Source: Siphonodentalium dalli (taxonomy: Eukaryota; Mollusca; Scaphopoda; Gadilida; Siphonodentaliidae). Taken from it: 64,000 bases of DNA. How positions within the stretch are numbered: position 1 is the stretch's first letter; the number at the start of each line of letters is the position of its first letter. Positions 9,048-20,084 of the stretch are shown here, in pieces. Made by a program: the position numbers and the translations under genes. The DNA lies in assembly GCA_032622095.1 (NCBI GenBank), contig CP136063.1, positions 146,001,379 to 146,065,378 on the forward strand. The letters are read 5' to 3'. The notes under the pieces were generated by a model that worked only from the letters and a program-made list of their open reading frames with translations, ran no database searches and was not told where the DNA came from.

Positions 9048-9164
9048 CAGGGCTAAAGTAATATACGACATCGAGATCGTTATAAAAGATCGCTTCAACG
9101 ATCCCACTTCATTCCTGGTCGAGGCCGTGTCGATGACGCTTCACTTTCGGCGTTACCCGTTTTA
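9048..9164 (+). pseudogene. Penton-like gene 3' fragment, right-arm copy
   Basis: Inverted copy of the C-terminal part of 7834-8291. Here the frame stays open through VIYDIEIVIKDRFNDP and VEAVSMTLHFRRYPFY to a stop, whereas the left copy is frameshifted after RFNDP. Upstream homology fades near 9030. The fragment shows that the palindrome boundary falls inside this gene. Confidence 0.6.
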
Positions 9165-9198
9165 TTGAAAACAAACAACGATAGACAAGCTCTATATG

Positions 9199-9330
9199 CC
9201 GGACACTCAGAAATAGTTGAGATTTTTACAAGAATATCGCGGACGGCGTTCAGCATCCCTACCTCGACCACGATCAAATCGGCGGTCAGCGAGGCGCCGG
9301 TCTCGGTGGGAAGGAGGCGGTCGGATATAC
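9199..9330 (+). pseudogene. PDTQK-type small gene, inner right copy
   Basis: MPDTQK followed at once by a stop, then LRFLQEYRG. It is the inverted copy of 7690-7820 and carries the same premature stop, so the stop predates the palindrome or was copied during its formation. It ends at the uninterrupted GGTCGGAT site. Confidence 0.45.
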
Positions 9331-9448
9331 TGTGTGACTCTTCTGATACACAGGTATATAGTGAACCATATGCGATTATATATTAAATATGGATTACAGT
9401 AGACTGTAGGTTCCCGATACTCAGAAATGGGTGAAGTTTTACCAGGAT

Positions 9449-9706
9449 ATGGCCAGCGGTACTCGTCCTAATGGGGAGATCGTACAGCTCGGCGGCGGTA
9501 GATTAGGATTCGATACGTTACCAAGAGAGGGTATTCCCTCACCAAACAAGAAATCCAAGGATAAAATAAAGATTACATTGATATCGCCGAGCGAACAAGC
9601 TGCGGAACGTGCGAAAAGTCTGCTGGAACGAATGGGTAGTCTGATAAGTGACAAGAAGAAGAAAGTAAAGGAATTAAAAAAAAAAGATAATCAAAGGATA
9701 AAATAA
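9449..9706 (+). CDS. ORF D, right copy: Lys-rich protein
   Basis: Same start region as 6361-6750 (MASGTRPNGEIVQLGGGRLG). One repeat unit is in frame (KIKITLISPSEQAAERAKSL). A short indel in the poly-A/Lys tract near 9675 then ends the frame at 9706, and the second repeat unit (RLVSPSEQAVERAKSRLE) follows out of frame up to about 9812. The frame is open upstream of the first ATG from PDTQKWVKFYQD. Confidence 0.5.
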   Translation: MASGTRPNGEIVQLGGGRLGFDTLPREGIPSPNKKSKDKIKITLISPSEQAAERAKSLLERMGSLISDKKKKVKELKKKDNQRIK

Positions 9707-9888
9707 AGATTAGATTGGTATCGCCGAGCGAACAAGCTGTGGAACGTGCAAAAAGTCGGCTGGAACGAATGGGCAGTCTGAAAAGTGACAAGAAGAGAAA
9801 AGAAACGAAATAAAAAAAGAAGACCTATTTTCAATAAATATATGAAACGTTATTTATGTTTATATATACCTCCTCCTCACCAAAAGGG

Positions 9889-10494
9889 CTAAATATATTG
9901 GGGGGTGTGGGACTGAGAATTTATATATATTTTATTTAAAATTTCAACGAACCCAGTGTATAGGGGGGAATAACACCGCAATATACACAGGGGATGTGTG
10001 ATAGCTATAGACGTGGATGCGGACTGGAGGGGGTGGGGGGGAGGGTCGAGGGGAGTTGACATGGAGGGAAGCAGAGTGAACTGGGAGGGAGCGGGGAGGT
10101 CGGGAGGAGTGGACAGGGAGGGACACTGAGTGGCCCGGGAGGGATGAGGAGCAGTTAGGACGTTGTCCGGGGTAGCTTTCAAAGCACGTACCTCGCTGCC
10201 TCGAGGGGAGTGTGCGATCGATTGTCTCGCGTTATATATATTATTCACGCGATCCGATGATTCATCCCGGTCCTTTGTGTTAAGATTTAGATAAAAGCAT
10301 TCGTGATTAACCAACTCATCACTATCCCGGCAGTTCCAGCCACACAGCCTACACTGGCGTGTTCCATCGGACGTGTCTTCATCCATATAATAAGAGGCAA
10401 TATATGGATGCCATCGTTCGTGTTTCACCAATTCATCATTATCCCGGCATGTCCAACCGCACCACCTACACTGGTGGTGTACTCCGTCGGACAT
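9889..10494 (-). CDS. ORF C, right copy: two-finger C2H2 protein, 201 aa
   Basis: Fingers as in the left copy (CRWCGWTCRDNDELVKHERWH, then CRLCGWNCRDSDELVNHECFY). In the second, the last zinc ligand is not a clean His. A linker with DRDESSDRVNNIYNARQS follows, then the Pro/Ser/Thr-rich tail, ending with a more hydrophobic segment (LCILRCYSPLYTGFVEILNK) that the left arm reads in a different frame. Near-identity between arms at the protein level in the fingers suggests recent function or recent copying. Confidence 0.6.
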   Translation of the reverse strand: MSDGVHHQCRWCGWTCRDNDELVKHERWHPYIASYYMDEDTSDGTRQCRLCGWNCRDSDELVNHECFYLNLNTKDRDESSDRVNNIYNARQSIAHSPRGSEVRALKATPDNVLTAPHPSRATQCPSLSTPPDLPAPSQFTLLPSMSTPLDPPPHPLQSASTSIAITHPLCILRCYSPLYTGFVEILNKIYINSQSHTPQYI

Positions 10495-10565
10495 ATCTTC
10501 ATCTAAGAAAAGACCAACGACCTTGGTAATCCTGTTTTGTTTATATTTCCAATACCCTATTCCCA

Positions 10566-10739
10566 CTATCTGAGTGTGTGTGTTATCGTGTTAGACAGAC
10601 GATAAGTAGAGAGCCGGTCGGAGCCATCTTCAATAATCATTCCACTGCCACATAGCCAGGAATTCTGTGTACTATCAATATTTATACACGCGAGGCCGGT
10701 TGTATCAAAGAGATATAAACAAACAAACAAAAAATCCAT
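10566..10739 (-). CDS. ORF B, right copy: 57-aa peptide
   Basis: Same frame as 5565-5738 with few substitutions. The start MDFLFVCLYLFDTTG is identical. Its retention in both arms could be due to arm-to-arm conversion rather than selection. Confidence 0.3.
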   Translation of the reverse strand: MDFLFVCLYLFDTTGLACINIDSTQNSWLCGSGMIIEDGSDRLSTYRLSNTITHTLR

Positions 10740-10821
10740 TTTCACTCCCTGTGTTTTCACGAGGGACCCGCGGGTAAATTAACCTACCCCATCTGCATAC
10801 ACAACCCCCACACTCACATAC

Positions 10822-11577
10822 TCAGCGGTATCCACTTCGGATCCAATAACTTTGGCTCCATAGAACCTGTGGGGGACTCTCTTTCAACCTTAAGAACACC
10901 AGCACGCCCTCGTCATCCAGGTGTTGAAACTCATGTTGCAACTCCCCGCATACACTGCAAAACATATCCATGTTTTGGTTCAGACCACATTCGCCTTTAG
11001 TCTGACAATAGTGAATAGTAGACTCAACGTCGTCAACTTTGTAGAAAACTACCAGGTTCATGGTTCGACCCAATTTTGTCGTAATCTTGCCCAAAAAGAC
11101 CATGTGAGTGGCGTCCGCGCACTCGTCAGTGTATCTTTCGGGGACAACCACGCTGACCGATTCCAAAGTGCTCTTGAATACCGGTGTAAGTGTAAGTGTA
11201 TAAAGATTAGGCTTCGCACCGTCAACGTCCGACAAATTCTCGAATTCGCGCATTTGCTTACTGATAATCGTGTAAGCGACCTCCTCCGGCAGCTTCCCAA
11301 TGCTCGTGCGTTTAGCAACGCTCTTGAAGCCGTTTTTCTGCATTCGGTATAACTCTTTCATTGTGACTGACAACGACGATAAACCAGCAGTTGAAGCCGT
11401 GTCATTCCCTTTTATTCCACGGGAACCACCGGGCGCGGGCGACGCCTCCCTGATATTCTTCGATAAACCAGCGTTTGAGGTAATATCATCTACACGCCTT
11501 CTCACGAATACTCCATCAGTTCCGCCGGGTAAGAACGATACCTCTCTATTGTACTTCTTAGAAGTCGCTTTTGGCAT
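10822..11577 (-). CDS. ORF A, right copy: intact 251-aa CxxC protein, function unknown
   Basis: Starts MPKATSKKYNREVSFLPGG. The first 80 residues are low complexity with a doubled motif (NAGLSK / TAGLSS around SPAPGGSRGI). The middle holds a predicted mixed fold (LPEEVAYTIISKQMREFENL, then VSVVVPERYTDECADATHMV). A Cys-pair region (YCQTKGEC, MFCSVCGEL) with nearby His suggests a zinc site, and the C-terminus is VLWSQSYWIRSGYR. I do not recognise the family. It is the longest intact gene in the fold-back element and the best candidate for an element-specific function. Confidence 0.6.
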   Translation of the reverse strand: MPKATSKKYNREVSFLPGGTDGVFVRRRVDDITSNAGLSKNIREASPAPGGSRGIKGNDTASTAGLSSLSVTMKELYRMQKNGFKSVAKRTSIGKLPEEVAYTIISKQMREFENLSDVDGAKPNLYTLTLTPVFKSTLESVSVVVPERYTDECADATHMVFLGKITTKLGRTMNLVVFYKVDDVESTIHYCQTKGECGLNQNMDMFCSVCGELQHEFQHLDDEGVLVFLRLKESPPQVLWSQSYWIRSGYR

Positions 11578-11918
11578 ATTTATCCTTCAGCCTTACGTTT
11601 AACAGCTATATGGAGTTGTTTTTTTTCAAAAAACCTACTATTCTCTCAGACAAAGCGTGAGCGAATACTCCCCCACGACTATAACGTGTTTGGTTTCCGA
11701 CGAGTCGCCTCCCTATACGATCGACGTCGTCACGGGTAACGCGCCAACATAAAACAAAACCTTTTATCGAGTACACACGAGGGACCGCAGGCTATATTAA
11801 CCTATACCGACCGCATACGCAGCTACCAACGTTCTCATAGTCAGTGGAATAGATTTTATCCAATTATTCATCTTCCGCAGAACGTGTGCGGGACTCTCTT
11901 TCACCTCTAACCACTACT

Positions 11919-11924
11919 GATACA
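11919..11924 (+). repeat. Candidate 6 bp target-site duplication, right (GATACA)
   Basis: Directly follows the right end ...CCACTACT. It matches TATACA at 4387-4392 in five of six positions. Confidence 0.5.
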
Positions 11925-11984
11925 GATCCAGCTGAATGTTCAACTGTCTAGGTTAGAGCAACATTTTACCCAGGTGACGCAGAA

Positions 11985-12122
11985 TTTGATAATTTTAACA
12001 TTGATGGACATGGCAAATCTTAACATTGATGGTCATGGCAATTTTAACATTGATGGACATGGCAAATTTTAACATTGATGGACATGGCAAATTTTATCAT
12101 TGATGTACATGGCAAATTTTCA
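11985..12122 (+). repeat. Minisatellite, about 26 bp unit, five copies
   Basis: Repeats of TTTTAACATTGATGGACATG followed by GCAAA, with small variants. Confidence 0.85.
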
Positions 12123-13698
12123 GCAACTTAATCTTCATGAAGATATATCCTCAATCGTATGGATTCATCAAGCACAAGTATATTGGTTTATATCGCGGGA
12201 GAAAAGATAGTATTAAAGCTATTGTGGACACTTCGAAACATGTCTTTCACTGAAAATTACACTTCCCAGTTTTGCAAAAGAAAATCCACGTTCTCTACAA
12301 AGTGAATCTATTTGAACTAATAAATGAGTGAGTGTACTAGGTCACTATAATAACTTCATGTTTTGCGATTTTCATAAGTATTCAACTGCAGTTGGGTGAT
12401 TCCTTTCTGGTTAATAATAAACATTTTCAGGATTTTTATAAGTGATAAATTAGATTAAATTTTCCATACCTCTCACAATATGTGGTCCCAAAGAAGAAAG
12501 TGCCATAAGAGTCATAACAATTTAACAACACGAATTTTGATGTATGTGAGGGTACTTTCTCGATCGAGTCGGTTCTCTCCCATTTAATCGGTTCTATAGG
12601 GGAAATACTATGATTAATATTTGGTAGGATACTTGGTTCTAACAGACCAAGACGTGAAAATAACCAAGTAAACACAACGAAATGTACATTATGTTGATAT
12701 TTGCACTTATACTGTTCATCCACATTGGTGAGTTTCGCTGCTTTTATGCATGTATGCGACTCAGTGTCAAATAGTGAAAGAATCGTTCACTTTGTGATAC
12801 AAGCATGAAAATTGGCATTGATTGAAAACATTTTTCTGACAAACCAATCATAATGGTCGACATGTTCAAAGTGGCCACACTTTTACAAAATGGCAGCCAC
12901 TTTTTCAAAAAGGCCGCCGTTTTCAACTTGTACTAAACGTACACGATATATCAAACATTTTTTTTCTCTGTTTGTCCTGTGAGTTCAGTCAATCCAACAT
13001 TGATGAACAAATTGATGAATGTTATACTTAAAAATATTTCTTAACATGTCAAAACGAGAAAATCGTTCACATTGTAATACTGGTCAGCATGCAATTTAGC
13101 ATGCATGATCAGTGTAAGTACTGAATAATGTTTCCTACAGACCTGACAGAATGGTAGACATGTTCAAGGTGGCCCGCCATTTGTTCTCATGTTACTAGAT
13201 GTACTCTTTTTTATTATTAGACATGTTGGATTTTATCAATTAAATATGCTACAGTCATCAATGGGTTTAAACCATTTGATACACAATATTATATTAGTCC
13301 CAAAGTGCAGACATCGTTTGACTAAATCTCCTGTATAGAACTATTTTACAGAAGAATAATACAGCTACTTTGTACTCAGTGTTTCGTCTTCAGAATGCAT
13401 CTCATACTAGATGTGGCTCTAAAACAATGGAATTTTGTGTATATAGCTTGATTTTCGGTGATTGCATGTTAACTCTCTATTTCCGAATTAATTGTGATGT
13501 AAAATTCAGCTGTCGGTAAAATGGCACTTCAAGATATCTATAATTGAGTGATTTTGTCCGGATGTGTTACGGTTCCAGTACATCAGATAATAAAACAAAA
13601 ATCATTCCTGAACCATCAGAACACCGTATTAGTTATCGGTGATAAGTTTTGATGACATATAGGGTGTATCATAACAGGTTATGAGAGAGGTAGTTTAC
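12123..13698. other. Intron/intergenic: no exon recognised; diverged 115 bp repeat pair
   Basis: Two diverged copies of a segment containing AATCGTTCAC and GACATGTTCAAAGTGGCC lie at about 12773-12885 and 13062-13180. I searched for the next Patched exon, which should follow 13699 on the minus strand, and found none. Confidence 0.35.
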
Positions 13699-13873
13699 CA
13701 TTACAATACACAGCTGATTCTATCGCGGGAAAGTACTTCGTTCTTGCTTCCATGTATTTCTTTGCATAAGAATGTTCAGGGACATAGTTGGTGACATCAT
13801 AATAATGTTGAAGGTTTGTGAAACTCCATGTATTCACTCCCATGAGTCCCAATGTGATGACCACAATGAACAC
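13699..13873 (-). CDS. Patched-domain protein, exon i (last one found)
   Basis: The exon lies between an acceptor (CTTCGTTGCAG) and a donor (GTAAAC). It encodes a membrane segment, VFIVVITLGLMGVNTWSF, then an extracellular start with VPEHSYAKKYMEARTKYFP. In Patched-related proteins this is the point where the chain leaves the first membrane bundle (TM6-7) and enters the second luminal domain; SYxxxY after a Pro is typical. It is 175 bp and begins in phase 0, matching the end of the exon at 21890-22138. Confidence 0.85.
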
Positions 13874-15779
13874 CTGCAACGAAGCAAAACAAAAATTTAG
13901 AATATTTCGACTGAAATTTTACTTCCTCGACTTTCAACAAGCAAGTTAAGAAATTAAACATATCTGTCAACCAATAAATATATAAATGAAAAACTATTGT
14001 GTTTTGGGGACAACAACGTCTATAAATTCACAAGCATTTCATTTAATACACTCTTTCTTTCAATGCAATTGTGTCACGTCATGTTCTCGATAGTTATATG
14101 TCCCGCTTTCGGTGTGCAATTTTTTACTGCTGCCAAATTTCAACAGAATAATATTAATTTCGTGAAGGTACACTTTTGTGCGACATTTTTCTCACAATAA
14201 TACTGCATCTACGCTCAATTTCTATCGACAACATATCATAATATCGACTGAATATTTGGCCTACTTGATAACGTGGAGAAATAATATATAATTACTTTGA
14301 AATGCGCTTCATTTTGTTTGGTAATTCAGCTGCATTGAAAAAATGCACACCGAGAACGGGACATTTGTATTACATGTAACTATGTAACCGCATTCAATTG
14401 ATTATATACCCGAACCGCATTCAAGTGATTATATACAGAATGTGTTTACATTGTCTGCTGACGAACGGTGAATTTTGGTCAGGGAAAACATATAGCTTTT
14501 TGCTTGTATCTCTTTATGCAGCCTATTCCGTGAATGAAACAACTGTAGTAGTAGTATTTATTTGTACAACATTTATAGACATAATTACGCTAACAATATT
14601 CAAAAATGAGCATAACTATATTGTACAGGAGCACCATTGGCAAATGGCAATCTTCCTGTCGCCGCTATATATGAATGGAATTCAAGTCATAAAACGACAA
14701 CGTGAAATGGAATATTTTGATCAACAATATGAAAAATAATGGAATGGTGTATCCAAACTAATTGTGTTATGTTCATATCTGATGGCTGGACCATGCACTG
14801 GGCTTAATATTACTTTATCATAGGTGCAGGGTCTGGATGAAGTATGATGGCTTCATAAAGGACCAGAGCAAGAGCTTTTTAAGCTTGCGTTTCATATTGT
14901 TCATACTCATCTGATTACAAAGATTAAGTTTGCGTATCGTCCAGCCAAAATGCAAGGTGAACATACCAGTTTTTTTTTCTTACTAGGGAGTACATTTAAC
15001 AGTGGTGGGGCTCATGTCGTGCATTTAGTGTAAACATATTTTTATTTCCAAATCCAACATAACATAATATACAGATGATACAAATATGTAAAACTAGAAG
15101 AGATAGTGTATGGAAATGAGGATCAGACAACAAGCCCGAGGGCTTATATGAAGTCTTCTCCTCTTTGGCGACATGCCCCTTCCCCAATAAGTGAGGGAGG
15201 GGTATGGATCAGACGGGAAAGGATAGAAATAATGTCGTGCATTTAAACGTATGAGTACAATCTCGACATAATATCGCGATATTGTCAATAACTTTTTAAA
15301 TCAATTTCGAAACTTTATGTTCTTGTTTTTATCCAGTGAGTTCCATATATCAGGGAATGTGTATTTAGGTAACATAACTATATGCCGTTCTAGGATCTGA
15401 TGCTTTGAGACTACCAGGCTATCAGGTATTAACAGATGTATAATCAAATGAAACATTGAAAGATTTTGGGAAGATTTCCTCTTTTCAATTCATAAATAAA
15501 CCTTGCGGCTTGTAGTTGATAAACAAGTCGTGGAATTTCAAATTTTCGTGTAGAAAAATGGTTCTGTATGACTTCTATTCGATGTATTGGATATAATTCT
15601 GATTTCCCTTTTCTGTTGTTTAAGGATATTGCCTCCTGTATTGGCATGGCCTCAAACTGACAAATTGTAGATGAGATGACTGTGGATCAAAGAGAAGTAT
15701 AGAGTTTTCAGGCAGTGCTTTGGTAGTATTCGCTTTACCATAATTATTTAAAGGAATTAGTCTGTCAAAATTTTTAATT
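13874..15779. other. Intron of the Patched-domain gene: no other feature
   Basis: AT-rich sequence. A short direct duplication (CGCATTCAATTGATTATATAC-like) lies at 14390-14430. No conserved protein pattern in any frame. Confidence 0.4.
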
Positions 15780-17765
15780 TTTTTATCGTCACAATACTAA
15801 TAATGTATGTCTAACAGACCCATTTCGCCAAGAAAATTCTAAATCGAGCAGATAGTATTTTTATCATTATGATATTTAAAAAATCACGGAAATATCCGAA
15901 GTGTAAGTCACGTGAGTGCGATCACATGACCACAACGCGGTCACATGACCGATCATCTGCATCGACGCTTACTGGTGACAGCGGTGGGTGTAGCTCGAAA
16001 TGATTCCGCCAATCGCGTAACGAGTTGATAAATTATATGTATAAAATATTGCAGTCACCGGTAAATTTACGATAAATAGCGATCAAGGAATAAAACTGTT
16101 TGAATGTGCTGAATTATGAACTGGATTTGCTAGAATAATGATGGCTAAAATGAACTTTGAGGCGATAAAAGTTGTGTGAAATGAGATTAATTTATGCAGA
16201 AATGCAATGAGCGAGCGGAATTTCGTGCGAAACAAATTTAACTGTTTCTGAAAGAATACAAGTTAGGCCATATAGCTTCTTCTTCGTTGTTTCGGAAACT
16301 AGTTTACACACTAGTGTCATCCCGTTGTGCGCTATAGGAGTACACTTATTAAAACAGTGATTAAAAAGGTGGTGGTTTTTATACTAGCTACATGTATCAT
16401 GATGGCTTATAATCGTCATAATAATGTTCCTGTCTGTTTTTTCACACGAAACATGTTGTGTGGAGAAGTGCATGACTGTGAACAGCTTGCTAAAATCCTT
16501 TCAGTCAAGATCGATAAGTGCGTAAACCAAATAATTCACTCGAATACACAACAGACTGTCGAAACTACAATAATTATTAATTAGGCTGCAGTCTGGCATA
16601 ACAACATTTTTTTTAATTGAAGGCTAGCATGGCATTGTTTTTCAGTTTGTGTTTGTTGTTCTTTTTATTTCGTTTTGATTGCAGATATTGACTTTCTAGA
16701 GAGGATTTTTTTTAATTGTTAGCCTATATAAAAAATCCAATGATTGCCTCTAATAAAGAGCGTCCATGTTTTCGTCGCGGTATAGACAATAAAGAGCGTT
16801 CTCAATTATGAAAGTGCTCTATTTAGATATGTCATGTGTGATTTTGTATGTGTTATTTGTGACATTTAAATATAAAGAGCATCAATGCTTCCGTCTCCCA
16901 AAAGCGGTAGACAATAAAGACCGTTCTAAATTACGCACTGTGTTGTCTTTTTGGAGGTACTTAATAATGGATCGCTAGCCTGCCCACAACGAACACACTA
17001 CATCTACTAGGCATCTTGGCATATGTGAAGATGACAGATACTCGGGATATTTATATCAAAAGTAAAAAAAAACACAAAACAAACAAATACAAAAGCGCCT
17101 AAATAGAGTTAACATTATTCAGCCCAGTGTTTATATAACATTTGGGCGCTTCTTATGTATGACCAGGTGAATGGGATCCTCCGTCGCCATTTCTATTCAC
17201 TTTGGGGCATTTTACAGTGCAAACAAGTTCGCGGCTGACACTTATGAATAGTCATGGAGTGATTATAAATCACACAGTGAATACGAGACAATCAAAGCAC
17301 TACTGCCTTCTTTCAACAAAGCAGACACGTGGCGGCATGTTATTAATGGCTACAAAAACAACCATTCTAGGCGCTACTAATGACTTTATTCACATAATTA
17401 TTGTTTTCTATTCCAGATAAACGGCCAAAGCGGTCACACTATCTTCATTAATTAGATAACACATTGAATAGCGACGTAAATTAAACACCACACACGCACA
17501 TACGACTCCGCATTTTAGTATCGACTGACTTACGATTACGTCATCGTAGTCAGCATAATAAACTCCGGCTCCGAATCTGTGTTTTTAACTTGCTGTCCCA
17601 CAACTACGTCACTCGTAGTTTAGTCACGGAAATCTCCGAATACCGGTGGTGGTATTATTTATTTATTTTACGGGTTATTTATTATGCGATCGGAATCTGA
17701 CTTGGATCATTTTAATCATAACAGGGAGGGCTTTCCGATTGCGTTTTGTAGTTTCTAGACCGAAT
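15780..17765 (+). repeat. Dispersed repeat, about 1.9 kb, copy 1
   Basis: Shares an ordered set of blocks with 28870-30515: a CACATGACCGATC region, AAACTGTTTGA..TGTGCTGA..TATGAACTGGATTTG, TTATTAATGGCT..AAAACAACCAT, the TACG.TTACGT.ATCGTAGTC palindromic block, and GGGAGGGCTTTCC..TTGCGTTT. The copies are diverged with indels. There is no intact ORF, so this is a non-coding transposon or LTR-like sequence. A local tandem duplication with AATAAAGAGCGT lies at about 16752-16935. Confidence 0.7.
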
Positions 17766-17997
17766 AAATCCTTTAAGGAATATATGCATTGGATATTTTT
17801 TGTTACTTAGCATAGCCATGTGATGTTTAAAGGTGATATATCCATCGATAATAATTCCAAGAAACTTTAGAGATTGTTCGGATCTTGCATTACCTACTCA
17901 CGTTCAGGACTTGTCGTTCAATTTTATTTTAAGATTATTCCATTTGAAGTCATTACTGGTGGCATGTAATAATATATATTTACTTTTTAATGCATTA

Positions 17998-18515
17998 TTA
18001 TACCCCCACTTTCGAAGAAAATGGGGGGTATACTGGATTGACTGCGTCTGTCCGTCCGTCAGGCTTTCTCCGTCCGTGTGTCCGTCCGTCCGACCTCATA
18101 ACTCGAACAATTTAAGTTACGCCTCATTTTCGACTTATTTTGACTTAGAAAATTCTGTCCGACTTAATAACTTTAACAAATATGAACCGATTTCAATAAT
18201 TTTGGGCATACATGCTTCTCACAATACCCTCTCTACACGATGCGGCTAGGGATTGGCTCAGACTGTTTTTCGTAATATTACACTTCATTTTCGACTTATT
18301 TTGACTTAGAAAATTCTGTCCGACTTAATAACTTTAACAAATATGAACCAATTTTAATAATTTTTTCTGTACAAGCTTCTTGTGACACCATATCGATATT
18401 GTTAGTCCGAATTTTTCTTTAAAATTAAAAATCTTTTTTTGTTGGGTTTACGGATAATGCGGGTTGAATTTGCCACGGTGGGGTATGCTAGCACTCGAGT
18501 GCACACCTCTTGTTT
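17998..18515 (+). repeat. Dispersed repeat with TCCG tract and TACCCCCACTTTC end
   Basis: Begins TACCCCCACTTTCGAAGAAA, carries a (GTCC)n-like tract at 18046-18095 and two direct copies of CATTTTCGACTTATTTTGAC, and ends near CTCGAGTGCACACCTCTTG. The start can form a short hairpin with GGGGGGTA. It looks like a non-autonomous transposon common in marine invertebrates, but I cannot name the family. Confidence 0.5.
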
Positions 18516-19214
18516 GTCAATGTGTTGTTACAAGTACAACACCAATGATGGATTTTGATAAATTCCATGTTCATTGTTCACCTCATGTTGTTCTTGCTTT
18601 CACCAAGTCTTGATTTGTAGTAATCATTTTGCTCTTCATTTTCACTTCTGAATATTCTGCAAAAAGCTTTGTATTTTCTTTGTTGGGTGAGAAAGTTATT
18701 TTTGTGAATAGTTTATTTTTATTTAGAGAAGATTTCAATACAGAAATTGTACTATTTTTAGAACATTGCAAATACTGATTGAAGGCAGGTATGTTAAACC
18801 ACTACAAAATACGTGAAACATGTTACTAGTATTTTATGGTTTATTGCAATGTGGTTTAGTCATTTTCTAAGCAGGGCCCATTAAACCGACTTCCTGTAGG
18901 GCGAATAGCGAATACACGATAATAAATGTCGATGTTAATGGCGAGAATTGGTTTGTGTTTCTTGTATGCAATTTGGTTGATCACTTGTAAATATTAATTT
19001 CACATGTATACTTTTATTTCATATCTATCTCAAATAATATATGTATATGTACGGTTTTATTGAGATTAAACATATTCAAAATTCAATAAGCTGTTTGTCA
19101 TCCATGACTCTCTTTTTTTATATATTTTCCCTTTGATCTGGGTATTTAATTGGGAACTCTTGTTCATATGATGCAACTGAATATATTGCTCAATAACATA
19201 ATCGTAGGCTTCTT
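18516..19214. other. Intron: no gene recognised
   Basis: A 62-codon minus-strand frame (18583-18771) ending in KMITTNQDLVKARTT has some protein-like character but no family I recognise. The rest is AT-rich. Confidence 0.3.
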
Positions 19215-20060
19215 CTGCAGTCAATCAAATAACAAGAGCATCGCTAGGGCGTGGTAAAATACGCCCTTTGTCTATTTCGAATTGTGCTACCACAAAATAA
19301 AATAATACTTTGGGCTTACATTTGAAGAATATCTGATATACCCCTAATTTCAATGCCAAAATGCGGTCAAATTCTAAGTCGAAAAATGGCTGTAACTCAT
19401 GTGAAAATAATGAGACAGAACCTATATTCGAACTTGGCCTGTAGTTTTAGCCGGGAAATACACATACCAGCTTTGGTTCAGATCAAATAATCAAAACTGG
19501 AGTTATTGGTCGGAAACCGAAATGTTATGAAATTGGTCAAATTCTAAGTCCAAAAAGGGCTGTAACTTACATTAAAATAATAGGACGGACCCCATATTCG
19601 AACTTGGCCTGTATCGTTAGCAAAAATGTTAACAGATGGTCAAATTCTAAGTCGAAAAAGCGCCGTAACTTATGTAAAAAATAATTGGACTGAACCCATA
19701 TTCGTACTTCGCCTGTAGTTTTAGCTGGGAAATACACATACCAACTTTGGTTCAGATCAAATAATCCAAACTGGAGTTATCGGTCGGAAACCAAAAATAT
19801 TAACAGACGGTCAAATACTAAGTCGAAAAAGGGCCGTAACTCATGTACAAATAATTGGACGGAACCCATATTCGAACTTGGCCTGTATCTTTAGCTGGGA
19901 AATACACATACCAACTTTGGTTCAGATCAAATAATCCAAACTGGAGTTATCGATCGGAAACCAAAAATGTTAACGGACGGACGGACAGACAGACAGACAT
20001 ACAGACAGACGGACGGAAAGAATGATTACATAATACGACCTTTTTTTCAAAAAGGGCGTA
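19215..20060 (+). repeat. Transposon-like repeat with internal 180 bp tandem units
   Basis: Bounded by AATACGCCCTTT (about 19258) and its reverse complement AAAGGGCGTATT (about 20050). Inside are four diverged units with GTCAAATTCTAAGTCGAAAA, GGACCGAACCCATATTCG-like and GGTTCAGATCAAATAATCC blocks, then a GGACGGACAGACAGAC microsatellite. A diverged copy lies at 35080-35290. It is probably a non-autonomous DNA element. Confidence 0.65.
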
Positions 20061-20084
20061 TTAAAACCGAGTCAAATGAAGGGC

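Larger units (their letters stand above)
4393..11918. mobile_element. Giant fold-back (long inverted repeat) element related to Polinton-like viruses
   Basis: Left arm 4393-6879 plus 7687-7943 and right arm about 9048-11918 are inverted copies of each other, about 2.8 kb each. They enclose a unique core of about 1.1 kb (7944-9047). Both outer ends read AGTAGTGGTTAGAGG inward, so the element starts AG and ends CT, as Polintons do. Arms and core are visibly richer in GC than the flanks and densely packed with ORFs. The core carries relics of a penton-like capsid gene related to the one at 61481-62329. No integrase or DNA polymerase is present, so the element is non-autonomous as it stands. Arm divergence (substitutions, a 1-base deletion, an 800 bp insertion) shows the palindrome is not brand new. 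Confidence 0.75.
9048..11918 (-). repeat. Right arm of the fold-back element
   Basis: Inverted copy of 4393-6879 plus 7687-7943. It keeps the uninterrupted form of the site invaded by the MITE in the left arm and an intact ORF A. It holds about 100 bp near 9835-9935 that the left arm lacks. Confidence 0.85.

Noticed and set aside
12436-12723. 95-codon minus-strand frame as a possible next Patched exon
   Set aside because: No acceptor in the right phase and no Patched-like motif.
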